Below, piece after piece: positions 52,003-60,834 of a DNA stretch of 64,000 nt. Below the pieces are notes generated by a model that saw only the letters and a program-made list of their open reading frames with translations, was not told the DNA's origin and made no database searches. The DNA is from Thalassovita sp. GTDB lineage: Bacteria; Pseudomonadota; Alphaproteobacteria; Rhodobacterales; Rhodobacteraceae. The DNA lies in NCBI RefSeq assembly GCF_963691685.1, contig NZ_OY829290.1, positions 2,356,001 through 2,420,000 of the forward strand, given 5' to 3'. Position 1 is the stretch's first letter; the number at the start of each line of letters is the position of its first letter. A program made the translations under genes and the position numbers.

Positions 52003-52800
52003 TCACCCCGCCGTATAACCGCCGTCGGCATAGAGGATATGCCCAGTGTAAAAATCAGATGCCTTGGAAGCGAGGAACAACAGCGGCCCCGCCAGATCCT
52101 CAGGCTCACCCAAGCGGCCCTTGGGCACGCGCGTCAGGAAACCGTTGCGCACCTTTGTGGCCTCTTCACTGTCTTCAAACATCCAGGCCGTCAGCGGGGA
52201 TCTAAACACTGTGGGGGCAATGGCATTTACGGTGATCCCGGTCGGCCCCAATTCGCAGCCAAGCGATTTGGTGATGCCATCCACCGCCGCCTTTGAAGCG
52301 CAATAGGCGGTGTAGCCCGCCGGATGGCCCAGCAACCCGCGGGCTGAGGAGACCAGAACGATCTTGCCGCCCTGCCCCTGTGCCTTCATCTGACCTGCCG
52401 CAGCTCGGGCCAACAGCCAGCTTTGGGTGACATTTGCATCCATCACATCAGTGAAGGTTTCCGGCGCCATGTCGTTGATCAGCGCCACCTTGTTCATGCC
52501 CGAGGCCACCACCAGAATGTCCAGCTGACCAAAACAGGCGACCGCCTCATCAATCAGGGACTGGCAGGCCGCATCATCTGACGGCCGGGTGTTGAGCGCC
52601 AGAACCTCAGCCCCCATGCCCTGACATTCCTCAGCAATGTCCTGCAACGCATCCGCATTGCCCGCGGCCAGCACCAGTTTACAGCCGGCACCGGCCAGAA
52701 TGCGCGCGGCCACCATGCCAAAGGCGCCAGAGGCCCCCGTGATCAGGGCCACCTGCCCTTTCACATCAAACATTGCGAGGGGGTTCGCCATTGCAGTCAT
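52003..52800 (-). CDS. short-chain dehydrogenase/reductase
   Basis: A 265-residue SDR with the cofactor motif TGASGAFGMVAARI, the active-site Ser/Tyr/Lys in VSSARGLLGHPAGYTAYCASKAAV, and the SDR C-terminal PLLFLASKASDFYTGHILYADGGYTAG. ATG at 52800 follows GGAGG by 7 bases. Substrate unknown. Confidence 0.92.
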   Translation of the reverse strand: MTAMANPLAMFDVKGQVALITGASGAFGMVAARILAGAGCKLVLAAGNADALQDIAEECQGMGAEVLALNTRPSDDAACQSLIDEAVACFGQLDILVVASGMNKVALINDMAPETFTDVMDANVTQSWLLARAAAGQMKAQGQGGKIVLVSSARGLLGHPAGYTAYCASKAAVDGITKSLGCELGPTGITVNAIAPTVFRSPLTAWMFEDSEEATKVRNGFLTRVPKGRLGEPEDLAGPLLFLASKASDFYTGHILYADGGYTAG

Positions 52801-52802
52801 GT

Positions 52803-53147
52803 TCAAGCCTCCGGCGGATAGGGAATGACGACCAGCATCTTTGCGGTCAGGTTTGATTTGTTAATCAGCGTGCGCACTTCGCCCGGGGCGATGGTGCAGC
52901 TGTCCAGTGGGGTCAGCACGGTCTCTTCTTCGTCCACGATGACGGTCATTTCGCCCTCCAGCAGGACGTAGACCTTTTCAAACGGTGTGCTGTCCGGCCC
53001 CGCACCGCCGCCCGGCAGGAACTGGCTGAACCCAACCCATTGATTGGTGGGGCCGCCGGGTTCAAACCCCTGCAGCCGCAACCCGAAACAGCCAAAGTGG
53101 TTTGGCGCCTCATAGGGGGTTGCGTCGGTAAAACGTTTTAGGTGCAT
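52803..53147 (-). CDS. cupin-domain protein
   Basis: A 114-residue single-cupin protein: PGGGAGPDSTPFEKVYVLLEGEMTVIVDEEETVL then PGEVRTLINKSN. The usual metal-binding HxH of motif 1 is replaced (PDSTPFE), so metal binding is doubtful. Role unknown, perhaps an isomerase or sensor in the pathway. Confidence 0.8.
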   Translation of the reverse strand: MHLKRFTDATPYEAPNHFGCFGLRLQGFEPGGPTNQWVGFSQFLPGGGAGPDSTPFEKVYVLLEGEMTVIVDEEETVLTPLDSCTIAPGEVRTLINKSNLTAKMLVVIPYPPEA

Positions 53148-53174
53148 GGCACGGACCTCAGGATTGGGGGATTT

Positions 53175-53198
53175 TGGCCCGCACCGTGATGCGGGCCA
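53175..53198 (-). terminator. intercistronic hairpin between cyclase and cupin genes
   Basis: TGGCCCGCA (53175-53183) and TGCGGGCCA (53190-53198) form a perfect 9-bp stem with a 6-base loop; no U-tract. Likely an mRNA-stabilising or partial termination element. Confidence 0.5.
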
Positions 53199-53214
53199 CA
53201 GGGGTGATGGCGGA

Positions 53215-54051
53215 TCAGAACGCCTCACCCGCCTCAATGCGGTAGCCCTGACCTTTGTCGATCATGGCCACCAGCCGGATGATGCAGCCGTCACCGCGAT
53301 CCCAATTCCACGGGAAGAAAGCAAAGGTGCAGCGTTTGCCGGTGACCGCATCCAGATCGCCACCCACATTCTCAATCCCGAGAATGCCGTTTTTAAACAG
53401 AATGTTGTGGCACGGCTCCCACTCGGGGAAGTCATCCTTCCAATCGCGGCCGCCGGACCATTCCTTATATTCTTCTTCCAGATGCGGCAGCAGCGGGCCA
53501 TTGCGCTGCGGGCCAATGGCGGTGGCCAGCGGGTGGTCATTGGCCTGGGTGTCATGACCCACGACCTTCACCCCTTTTTCCACCATCCATTCGGCGGCGG
53601 AGGGCACGAAACCGGGGCAATAGGCGAAGTAGTCGCCATCCTCATATTCCTTGTGCCAGCCGGTGTTGATGATCAGCACATCGCCGGGGCGGATCGCGTG
53701 ACCGCAGGCTTTTTCCAAATCTTCACCGGTGATCGGCTCCCATTTCTTTTTGGGCAGCGACACCACGATGCCGGTGCCAAAGAAATGCGGCAGCGGCACC
53801 TCATCGATGAAGGGCGTGCCCGCAACCACATGGGCCGGCGCGTCGATATGGGTGGTGGCATGCATCGTGGTGGTGATGCGCTGGCTCAGCACGCCAGATT
53901 TGGCCATATAGTGGATACGTTCGATTTTCGTATCCTGAAAATAGGGCCAGTTCGGGTTCTGAAACCCAAAGCGATGGCTGAGGTTGTAAAACTCCAGCCC
54001 CATGTCGTTGTCAGTGTTCCCCTGGAACTCAATGCCGCGGATTTCGACCAT
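53215..54051 (-). CDS. cyclase-family metal hydrolase (kynurenine formamidase/isatin hydrolase-like)
   Basis: A 278-residue metal-dependent hydrolase with the signature HATTHIDAPAH (HxTHxDxPxH) and a second metal/acid region KVVGHDTQANDHPLA. Members open amide or lactone rings (kynurenine formamidase, isatin hydrolase). The first gene of the operon. The ATG at 54051 follows GAGGAG by 9 bases. Confidence 0.88.
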   Translation of the reverse strand: MVEIRGIEFQGNTDNDMGLEFYNLSHRFGFQNPNWPYFQDTKIERIHYMAKSGVLSQRITTTMHATTHIDAPAHVVAGTPFIDEVPLPHFFGTGIVVSLPKKKWEPITGEDLEKACGHAIRPGDVLIINTGWHKEYEDGDYFAYCPGFVPSAAEWMVEKGVKVVGHDTQANDHPLATAIGPQRNGPLLPHLEEEYKEWSGGRDWKDDFPEWEPCHNILFKNGILGIENVGGDLDAVTGKRCTFAFFPWNWDRGDGCIIRLVAMIDKGQGYRIEAGEAF

Positions 54052-54189
54052 CAGGCACATCTCCTCTGTTCGCCGGAATCCGGCGTTAGTCACGTCCAAA
54101 ATGTCAGGGTGGCTCCTCCACCTGTCCCGCATGATGATGCATATGCACCACAATGCGGTCAACAGCAAAACTCACGATATGGGTTAAGC

Positions 54190-54206
54190 GTACCGTATTG
54201 CGAAAC
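54190..54206. promoter_or_regulatory. candidate IclR operator in the divergent promoter
   Basis: GTACCGTATTGCGAAAC is an imperfect palindrome similar to the CCG-TATTG-CGG-type sites of IclR regulators; it lies between the cyclase operon and the IclR gene. Three base pairs mismatch. Confidence 0.35.
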
Positions 54207-54266
54207 ACTTTTTTCTGGTCTATGGTCAGGGGCACCACGGAAACACAACGAACGGGTTCCAATCAA

Positions 54267-55022
54267 ATGACTGAAAAACAGCCTAAAAACGAAAAGGCAG
54301 GCATTCAGGTCATCACGCGGGCCGCTGCGATTCTGCGGGTTTTGAAGAACGCCCAATCCGGGATGAGCCTGGGACAGATCGCAGAACGGGTCGGTTTGCC
54401 CCGCTCTACGGTACAAAGAATCACAAGCGCGCTGGCAGAAGAAAAGTTCGTGATCAGCGATGTGAACGGTGGCGGCCTGCGATTGGGCCCGGAACTGGGC
54501 GCGCTTGCCGGCAATGAGCCCTACAATATCGTGGAGCACTGCCGCCTGCTGCTGACCGAGCTGACACAAAAAACCGGGGAAACCACCGATCTGGCGGTGA
54601 TGCGCGGCATCGGTATGGTGTTTCTGGATCAGGTCCCCGGCACCCACCGGCTGACCACCGTTTCCAAGGTGGGGGAGGTTTTTCCGCTGACAACCACCGC
54701 CAATGGCAAAGCCTGCCTGGCGCATCTACCTGCCGAGGAAGCGATCAAACTGATCCGCAATGAATGGGACAGAAACGGCGTGCAGTCCGACCTGAACACC
54801 TTCCTTGCGGAACTGGCCCAGATCCGCAGTGACGGCCTGGCCTATGACCTTGATGAACACTCAGGCGGCGTTTCAGCGATCGGTTTCTGCTTCACCGACT
54901 GGGGCGGCGGGCTGCACGCGATTTCGGTGCCTGTGCCCTCCTCCCGGTTTGAGAGCCAGCGCCCGGTGATCGAGGCCGCCCTGCGCGAAACCGCCGCGCA
55001 CATTCAGGATACCTTCGTCTAG
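54267..55022 (+). CDS. IclR-family transcriptional regulator
   Basis: A 251-residue regulator with an N-terminal winged helix (VITRAAAILRVLKNAQSGMSLGQIAERVGLPRSTVQRITSAL, about residues 14-55) and a GAF-like effector domain (LTTTANGKACLA). The ATG at 54267 lacks a strong ribosome site. Divergent from the ten-gene operon, so it is the likely regulator. Confidence 0.9.
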   Translation: MTEKQPKNEKAGIQVITRAAAILRVLKNAQSGMSLGQIAERVGLPRSTVQRITSALAEEKFVISDVNGGGLRLGPELGALAGNEPYNIVEHCRLLLTELTQKTGETTDLAVMRGIGMVFLDQVPGTHRLTTVSKVGEVFPLTTTANGKACLAHLPAEEAIKLIRNEWDRNGVQSDLNTFLAELAQIRSDGLAYDLDEHSGGVSAIGFCFTDWGGGLHAISVPVPSSRFESQRPVIEAALRETAAHIQDTFV

Positions 55023-55062
55023 GCGGCAGACCGAACGCCCGCCCGCCACCATGGGGGGCTGC

Positions 55063-55980
55063 CTAGCCGTCCGCGACAAGCGCCAGGATCGCCTGCGCTA
55101 CATAAAGGTCCTGAACCGACAGGCCAGAGCTGTCAAAAACCGTGATCTGCTGCGCCGATGTGCGCCCCTCAGCGCGGCCCGACAAAACATCGCCGATCGC
55201 GGTCAGATCCGCGCCCTCTGTGGCATGTTGAAACTCGCCAATCACCCGGGACTGCGCCGGCAGATCACAAAACAGCCGCGCCCGTTCAAACAGCTCTGGC
55301 GGCAGTTCTTGTTTTCCGGTTGAGTCTGATCCCATGGAGGCCACATGGGTCCCCGGCTGCACCCAATCGGCCTGAAACAGGGGCGCCCGGGCGGGGGTGA
55401 CGGTGACGATGATATCGGCCGCGCGGCAGGCTGCCTCGGCCTCCGCCAGCTCGGCGTTGATCCCCTCTGCCTGCAGGTCTGCGACAAACTTCTGGCCTTT
55501 ACCCGTGTTGCGCGTCACCACCAGAACCTTTTGCAGATCGCGAACCCGTGCCAGCGCCCGCACCTCATATTCCGCCTGATGACCAGCGCCAAAAATCGCC
55601 AGTGTTTTGGCATCCTGCCGCGCCAGTTGCTGCGCAGCCACGGCATTTGCAGCGGCGGTGCGATAGGCGTTCAGCTTACCCGCCTCCACCGCCGCACCGA
55701 TACGGCCGCAAGTCTGATCAAACAGCAGGATCAAGGAGTTATGCCGCGGCTCCCCGCGGGCCTCATTGCCCGGCCAGAAGGATCCAACCTTCAGCCCGGC
55801 CAGATCTGCTACGGCTGAGGATTTCACCGCATAGGTGTTTGACGGATCACTGCCATGGCCCAGAACCACCGGGAAAATCGCAGCACTTTCACTGGCGGCG
55901 ATCAGGGCCTTTTTCACCGCGTCATAAGCCAGTTCATGTGAGGCCAACCGGGCCGAGACCTCTTCGGAAACATATTGCAT
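55063..55980 (-). CDS. ornithine cyclodeaminase/mu-crystallin family enzyme
   Basis: A 305-residue NAD(P)-dependent enzyme. The Rossmann motif is LAIFGAGHQAEYEVRAL; substrate-site residues are in YAVKSS and DSTGKQELP. The family includes ornithine cyclodeaminase, alanine dehydrogenase and iminosuccinate reductase BhcD. ATG at 55980 follows AGGAG. It lies 10 bases after the PLP-enzyme gene, so they probably act in one pathway; exact substrate unknown. Confidence 0.85.
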   Translation of the reverse strand: MQYVSEEVSARLASHELAYDAVKKALIAASESAAIFPVVLGHGSDPSNTYAVKSSAVADLAGLKVGSFWPGNEARGEPRHNSLILLFDQTCGRIGAAVEAGKLNAYRTAAANAVAAQQLARQDAKTLAIFGAGHQAEYEVRALARVRDLQKVLVVTRNTGKGQKFVADLQAEGINAELAEAEAACRAADIIVTVTPARAPLFQADWVQPGTHVASMGSDSTGKQELPPELFERARLFCDLPAQSRVIGEFQHATEGADLTAIGDVLSGRAEGRTSAQQITVFDSSGLSVQDLYVAQAILALVADG

Positions 55981-55990
55981 TTCAGATCTC

Positions 55991-57139
55991 CTACCAGCCG
56001 CCAAACCGGGGCCAGGTCAAAAGCGGCGCACCGGGTGCGGACGGGATAACGTGATAAGCGCCATATTGCGCGGCGGTGGCACAGGCGTGGTTCGGCAGGA
56101 TCCGCAACCGTGTGCCAAGCGGCAGATCAGGCACCTCACCCTCATAGCCCTCCCGGGCGGCAATGATGCCGTGTTCCTGATTGGCCTTGATCACGGTGAG
56201 CCCCGGGATCGGCTGCCCCGCCTCATCGCAGACCACACCGTAACCCTGATCCACCGCGTGCGCAGCGGTGCCGCGATCACGTGACATCGCCATCCAGCCG
56301 GCATCTGTGATCACCCAGCCTTTCTGCTGCTGATGCCCGATCACCGTTGTCAGGACGGAAAGGGCAATATCATCCTGCTGACAGGCCCCAATCCCGGCCT
56401 GCACCAGATCAAAGAACACATAGACCCCGGCGCGCACCTCGGTCACGCCGGTCAAATCCTCAATCGCATGGGCGGTGGGGGTGGAGCCGATGCTGACCAC
56501 CGGACAGGGCAAGCCTGCCGCGCGCAGGGTTTCCGCCGCACCAACGGCGGCGGCGCGCTCCACCTCGGCCAGGGCGCGATGGACGTCGCGACCCGTCATC
56601 TCATAGCTTTCGCCGGCATGGGTCAGAACCCCGCGCAGCTCAGCCGCGCCTTCGTGCAGTATGCGACCGATCTCGACCAGCACCGGATCCCCCGGTGCCA
56701 CACCGCTGCGATGGCCGTCACAGTCCAGTTCAATCAAGGCCGGGATCGCCTGCCCCAATCGGGCTGAAGCCTCGGCCACCGCCTGCGCTTGCGCCACGCT
56801 GTCCAGCAGGACAGACAGATCACAGCCCTTGTCGCGCAGAGCAGCCACCCGGCCCAGCTTGTCCGGGGTGATCCCGACGGCATAGATGATGTCCCTGACG
56901 CCCATTTCAGCAAACACCTCGGCCTCCGCCAGGGTGGAGACCGTCGCCGGCCCCGTCCCATCGGTCAAAACCCGACGCGCCACATCGGTGGATTTCGCCG
57001 TCTTCAAATGCGGCCGCAGCATCACGCCCTTTCCTCCAACATGCGCCGCCAGGCGGTCAATGTTGCGGGTCATTTTGGCCTCATCCAATAAAAGCGCCGG
57101 CGTTTGCACCTCTGCCAGCCGCTGGTCCTGCACTGTCAT
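55991..57139 (-). CDS. D-threonine aldolase/DSD1-type PLP enzyme (alanine racemase N-terminal fold)
   Basis: A 382-residue fold-type III PLP enzyme. The PLP lysine is expected in LRPHLKTAKS, and the C-terminal metal site PNHAC carries the conserved His and Cys. Related enzymes are D-threonine aldolase, D-serine dehydratase and beta-hydroxyaspartate aldolase BhcC. ATG at 57139 follows AGGAG. First gene of a pair divergent from a LysR gene. Confidence 0.85.
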   Translation of the reverse strand: MTVQDQRLAEVQTPALLLDEAKMTRNIDRLAAHVGGKGVMLRPHLKTAKSTDVARRVLTDGTGPATVSTLAEAEVFAEMGVRDIIYAVGITPDKLGRVAALRDKGCDLSVLLDSVAQAQAVAEASARLGQAIPALIELDCDGHRSGVAPGDPVLVEIGRILHEGAAELRGVLTHAGESYEMTGRDVHRALAEVERAAAVGAAETLRAAGLPCPVVSIGSTPTAHAIEDLTGVTEVRAGVYVFFDLVQAGIGACQQDDIALSVLTTVIGHQQQKGWVITDAGWMAMSRDRGTAAHAVDQGYGVVCDEAGQPIPGLTVIKANQEHGIIAAREGYEGEVPDLPLGTRLRILPNHACATAAQYGAYHVIPSAPGAPLLTWPRFGGW

Positions 57140-57190
57140 CGCGCAATTCTCCTCACTGTTTGGGGCCACTATCGCTCAGCGCGGCGAAAC

Positions 57191-57223
57191 TGCACATTAA
57201 CAATTATGAACTGCAACATTAAC
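57191..57223. promoter_or_regulatory. direct repeats in the LysR/PLP-enzyme divergent region
   Basis: TGCACATTAAC (57191-57201) and TGCAACATTAAC (57212-57223) are near-identical direct repeats about two helical turns apart, just upstream of the LysR start. They are candidates for the regulator's binding site. Confidence 0.45.
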
Positions 57224-57232
57224 TTCAGCTTA

Positions 57233-58138
57233 ATGATTGAGTCTCCAGATCTACGTTTCTTCGCCGTCTTGGCGCGCGCGCCGTCCCTGGCTGCGGCGGC
57301 CCGGATGCTGAATGTCAGCCCCCCCGCCGTGTCGCAACGCCTGTCCCTGCTGGAGCAGCGCCTGGGCCTGCGGTTGCTGGAACGTGGGCGCGGCCCACTT
57401 GTGCTGACCGCTGATGGTGAGGCTTTGTTGCGCCGGGCGGATGGGCTGTTGCAGGATCTGGCGCTGTTGCATGAGGATCTACAGGCGCAGCGGCAAGACA
57501 TCAGCGGCCCGCTGCGGGTGATTGCGCCTTTCGGGTTTGGCCGACTGCATATTGCCCCGGCCATCGCCCGGCTGATCGCAGATCATCCCGGGATCACCCC
57601 GGATCTGCTGCTGTCCGACGATCCGTTTGGCGCCTCGCGGCAGGACAACTGGGATCTGATCATCCACATCGGTCAATTGCCAAACTCTTCTCTGACAAGC
57701 AAAAAACTGGCCCCGAACCGGCGTTTCCTGCTGGCCTCACCAGACTATCTGGACCGCAGCGGCAGGCCACAAACGCCGGAGGATCTGAAACACCACGCCT
57801 GCGGCGTGATCCGCGAAGATCAGGCTGATATGACGATGTGGGGGTTTCTGGGGCCAGACGGTCAGCGCCACACCACCCGCATCAACCCTGCTTTTTCCAG
57901 CAATGACGGGGAGGTCATCAAATCCTGGGCCCTTGCCGGGCTGGGCATTGTTCAACGGTCTGAATGGAACGTGGCGACAGAGTTGCAAGACGGGCGGTTA
58001 CAGCAGGTGTTGCCCCCCTACAAAATGCCCGACGCTGATATCATTGCCCTGCTCAACCCGCGCACGCTCAGAACCGCACGGGTGCAGCGCGCGCTGGACG
58101 CGCTGACCGCATATTTGACGCCGCCCCCTTGGGGGTGA
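57233..58138 (+). CDS. LysR-family transcriptional regulator
   Basis: A 301-residue regulator. The winged helix is ESPDLRFFAVLARAPSLAAAARMLNVSPPAVSQRLSLLEQRLGLRLLERG, followed by a substrate-binding effector domain (GPLRVIAPFGFGRLHIAP). The ATG at 57233 fits the usual LysR start; an ATG at 57206 is possible. Divergent from the PLP enzyme pair and so its likely regulator. Confidence 0.9.
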   Translation: MIESPDLRFFAVLARAPSLAAAARMLNVSPPAVSQRLSLLEQRLGLRLLERGRGPLVLTADGEALLRRADGLLQDLALLHEDLQAQRQDISGPLRVIAPFGFGRLHIAPAIARLIADHPGITPDLLLSDDPFGASRQDNWDLIIHIGQLPNSSLTSKKLAPNRRFLLASPDYLDRSGRPQTPEDLKHHACGVIREDQADMTMWGFLGPDGQRHTTRINPAFSSNDGEVIKSWALAGLGIVQRSEWNVATELQDGRLQQVLPPYKMPDADIIALLNPRTLRTARVQRALDALTAYLTPPPWG

Positions 58139-58154
58139 GGCCGCTTAACATTCG

Positions 58155-59060
58155 TCAGCTGGCTTTCGCCCCTTGTGGCAGCTGATCTTTGAACGTCACA
58201 AGCCACATCGCCGCCAGGATCAACGCCGTCGCGCCCACAAAAGCCAGCCCCGGCACCACGTTGAACAGCGTGTAATCCGCGATCACCGCAAAGATTAGCG
58301 ACAGGTATTCAAACGGCGCCAGTTTGGAAACCTCGGACTTCTGCAAGGCCAGCGTCATCATGATATGGGCGATCCCCCCCGTCAGCCCCGATCCGATCAG
58401 CAGCAGCCATTGCATGGGATTTGGCTGCACCCAGCCCAGCCCGGCGGTCAGCAAGCCCGCCAGCGCACAGGTCAGGGCAAAGTAGAAGGCAATCGCGCCC
58501 GCGTTTTCCGTCAAAGCGAGCGAGCGGATCTGGATCTTGGCCCCGGCGGTGAAGACCGCCATCACCAGCGCCAGCGCCAGGCCGATCATATAGGATTGAT
58601 CCACCGTTGCGCCGGTTGCTTTCGGCAGCACCAGAACCAGCATCCCCAGGAAGCTGAGCACGACCGCAAACCATCTGATCGGGCTGACATTTTCGCCCAG
58701 GATAAACCGCGCCAGCACCACGGCCAGCATCGGCGCCAGATAGCCAAGGATTGAGGCATGGGCCAGCGGCAGGTATTTCAGCGACGCAAAAGAGGCAAAC
58801 ATCGCCGCACAGCCCATCAGGCACCGCATCACATGGCCCATCGGCCGCTTGCTGCGAAGCCCGCTGGGGAAATCCTTGGTCCACATCAGGAACAGAACCA
58901 GCGGCACCAAAGCCACGGCGCTGCGGAAAAACACCACCTGCCCGACAGGCACAGCCTCGGCCAGAAACTTAATCAGAATGACCATCAGGGTGAAGAAAAA
59001 CGTCGCGCCAATGCGCAGGAAAATACCAGTGGTGTCCAAGGTCAATCCAATCTTAATCAA
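58155..59060 (-). CDS. DMT/EamA-family permease
   Basis: A 301-residue protein with about ten transmembrane segments in two EamA repeats (TFFFTLMVILIKFLAEAVPVGQVVFFRS; LRSKRPMGHVMRCLMGCAAMFASFASL; a second unit from GLALALVMAVFTAGAK). Such proteins are usually small-molecule exporters. It begins with a TTG that overlaps the stop of the preceding ABC permease (TTGA), so it belongs to that operon; the start is uncertain. Pseudomonas CntI, the pseudopaline exporter, is of the same superfamily. Confidence 0.85.
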   Translation of the reverse strand: MIKIGLTLDTTGIFLRIGATFFFTLMVILIKFLAEAVPVGQVVFFRSAVALVPLVLFLMWTKDFPSGLRSKRPMGHVMRCLMGCAAMFASFASLKYLPLAHASILGYLAPMLAVVLARFILGENVSPIRWFAVVLSFLGMLVLVLPKATGATVDQSYMIGLALALVMAVFTAGAKIQIRSLALTENAGAIAFYFALTCALAGLLTAGLGWVQPNPMQWLLLIGSGLTGGIAHIMMTLALQKSEVSKLAPFEYLSLIFAVIADYTLFNVVPGLAFVGATALILAAMWLVTFKDQLPQGAKAS

Positions 59061-59887
59061 AATTCATCAGCCAGCCGATCCCGCAAACGGTCACCGGTCA
59101 GGTTGATGATGAGGACTGCGATCAAAACCGCAAGCCCGGGAAAAATCATAATGTGCGGTGCGGTGTGCAGATAGGCCTTACCATCCAGCAACATCGCCCC
59201 CCATTCGGCATTGGGCGGCTGCACGCCAAATCCCAGAAAACTCAGCCCTGAAATCGCCAGAATGGTGCGTGACCAGCTGTTGGTCCACAACACAAACACC
59301 CCCGGCAGCACATTGGGCAGGATATGGCGCCACAGAACCAGATGCGCCGGCAGCCCGTTCAGCCGCGCCTGCAACACATAGTCCTGCTGCACCACAGCGA
59401 CCGCAAGGCTGCGCACAAGGCGGGCGAATTTCATCCAGCTGACCACGATCAGCGCCAGCACCAAATTCATCGTGCTGGGCCCGAAAAGCCCGGCGATGGT
59501 GACGGCGGCAATCAGCTCGGGGAAGGCAAAGAAACTGTCGGTGACCCGCATCAGCAGCATATCGGCCCACCGCCCCCGTTGCGCGGCAATCAGCCCCACA
59601 ATTGTGCCGATAACAGCCCCAATGCTGACCACGCAGAGCGACAGGCCCAGGGACCAGAAGCTGCCGTAAAGCACCCGGGTGGCAATGTCGCGGCCCAGAT
59701 GGTCGGTGCCGAACCAATGCTGCGGGCTTGGCGGTGCAAGCCGGTTCAGAAAATCCGCTTTGGTGGGATCATAGGGGGTGCTCAGGAACGCAGCGATGAC
59801 GACCAGAACCACCGCCATCAGCGCCCATAGCGTCGCTGATGGTTTTGCGGGGAGGCGCATTTTGGTGCCTGTCAGGATCATACTCAT
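59057..59887 (-). CDS. ABC permease, NikC/DppC type
   Basis: A 276-residue inner-membrane permease: N-terminal helix (LWALMAVVLVVIAAFL), FGTDHLGRDIATRVLYGS, and the coupling loop ARLNGLPAHLVLWRHILPNVLP followed by ISGLSFLGFGVQPPNAEWG. Overlaps NikB-type permease gene by 4 bases (ATGA). Confidence 0.93.
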   Translation of the reverse strand: MSMILTGTKMRLPAKPSATLWALMAVVLVVIAAFLSTPYDPTKADFLNRLAPPSPQHWFGTDHLGRDIATRVLYGSFWSLGLSLCVVSIGAVIGTIVGLIAAQRGRWADMLLMRVTDSFFAFPELIAAVTIAGLFGPSTMNLVLALIVVSWMKFARLVRSLAVAVVQQDYVLQARLNGLPAHLVLWRHILPNVLPGVFVLWTNSWSRTILAISGLSFLGFGVQPPNAEWGAMLLDGKAYLHTAPHIMIFPGLAVLIAVLIINLTGDRLRDRLADEF

Positions 59888-60834
59888 GCCTCAGCCCTTT
59901 CTGCTGCGCGCTGTCGGGGGTCCATCACGATCTGCAGCAGATCGATCAGCGTGTTGATCAGCACGTAGGTCAGCGCAAAAAACATCACCAGGAAAACGAC
60001 TACCGGCAGATCCCGCGCCAGTACCGAACCGGCCAACAGCGATCCCAGACCGGAACGGGCAAAGATGATCTCAACCACAACCGCGCCTTCTATCAGCCCC
60101 GCCAGATCCAGCCCGATCATCGTCAGCGCTGGCGGCATTGCGTGGCGCAATACGTGGGAAAAGAAGATCTCGCGCTCCGAGACACCGCGCAGGCGCAGCG
60201 TCTCCACAAAGGGTTGCGCGTAGGCCTCCAGAAGGAAACTGCGCAGCAGCCGGGTTTGGGAGGACATCACCCAGAACGCCAGCGTCACCGCGGGCAGCAC
60301 CAGATTTGCCACGGTGCCTGTTCCATAGGCTGGCAACCAGCCAAGGTGGGCGGCAAACAGCATGATCAACAGGATCGACAGCCAGAAACTGGGAATGGCC
60401 GCCCCGACTGAGGCCAAAAGGATGGCAAACCTGTCCAAGAGGGAGCCCTGTTTCCAAACCGCAAGCCCCGCCAATAGAAAGGCGGCGGTTAACCCCAGCG
60501 TCAGGGCTGTGAAGGCCAGCGTAATGGTTTCAGCCAGATTACCGGTAAAGACATCCCAGACCTTTGACTGCGAACTGTAGGACCGGCCGAAATCCCCGGT
60601 CACGAAATCCGCCAGCCAATGCAGGTATTGCGACAGGAAGGGCCGGTCCAGATGAAACTCGGCCCGGATCCCGTCCAGCACCGCGCTGTCAAAGCCCATT
60701 TCACCGGGATAGCGCGCCTGTGCAATCGACAGGGCTTTGTCGCCGGGGGCAAAATAGGTCACCGCAAAGGTGATGAAACTGGTGCCGAAAAGAACGGCCA
60801 ACAGCCCGCCCAACCGCGTCAGAAATGCGTTCAT
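59884..60834 (-). CDS. ABC permease, NikB/DppB type
   Basis: A 316-residue permease with FGTSFITFAVTYFAPGD near the start, the periplasmic loop region HLDRPFLSQYLHWLADFVTGDFGRSY, and LRLRGVSEREIFFSHVLRHAMPPALT coupling loop. Overlaps the downstream permease and the upstream ATPase (60831-60834) by 4 bases each. Confidence 0.93.
   Translation of the reverse strand: MNAFLTRLGGLLAVLFGTSFITFAVTYFAPGDKALSIAQARYPGEMGFDSAVLDGIRAEFHLDRPFLSQYLHWLADFVTGDFGRSYSSQSKVWDVFTGNLAETITLAFTALTLGLTAAFLLAGLAVWKQGSLLDRFAILLASVGAAIPSFWLSILLIMLFAAHLGWLPAYGTGTVANLVLPAVTLAFWVMSSQTRLLRSFLLEAYAQPFVETLRLRGVSEREIFFSHVLRHAMPPALTMIGLDLAGLIEGAVVVEIIFARSGLGSLLAGSVLARDLPVVVFLVMFFALTYVLINTLIDLLQIVMDPRQRAAERAEA

Noticed and set aside
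51073..52296. Plus-strand 407-codon open frame opposite the dehydrogenase and SDR
   Set aside because: It spans two well-supported genes on the other strand and has shadow-like composition.
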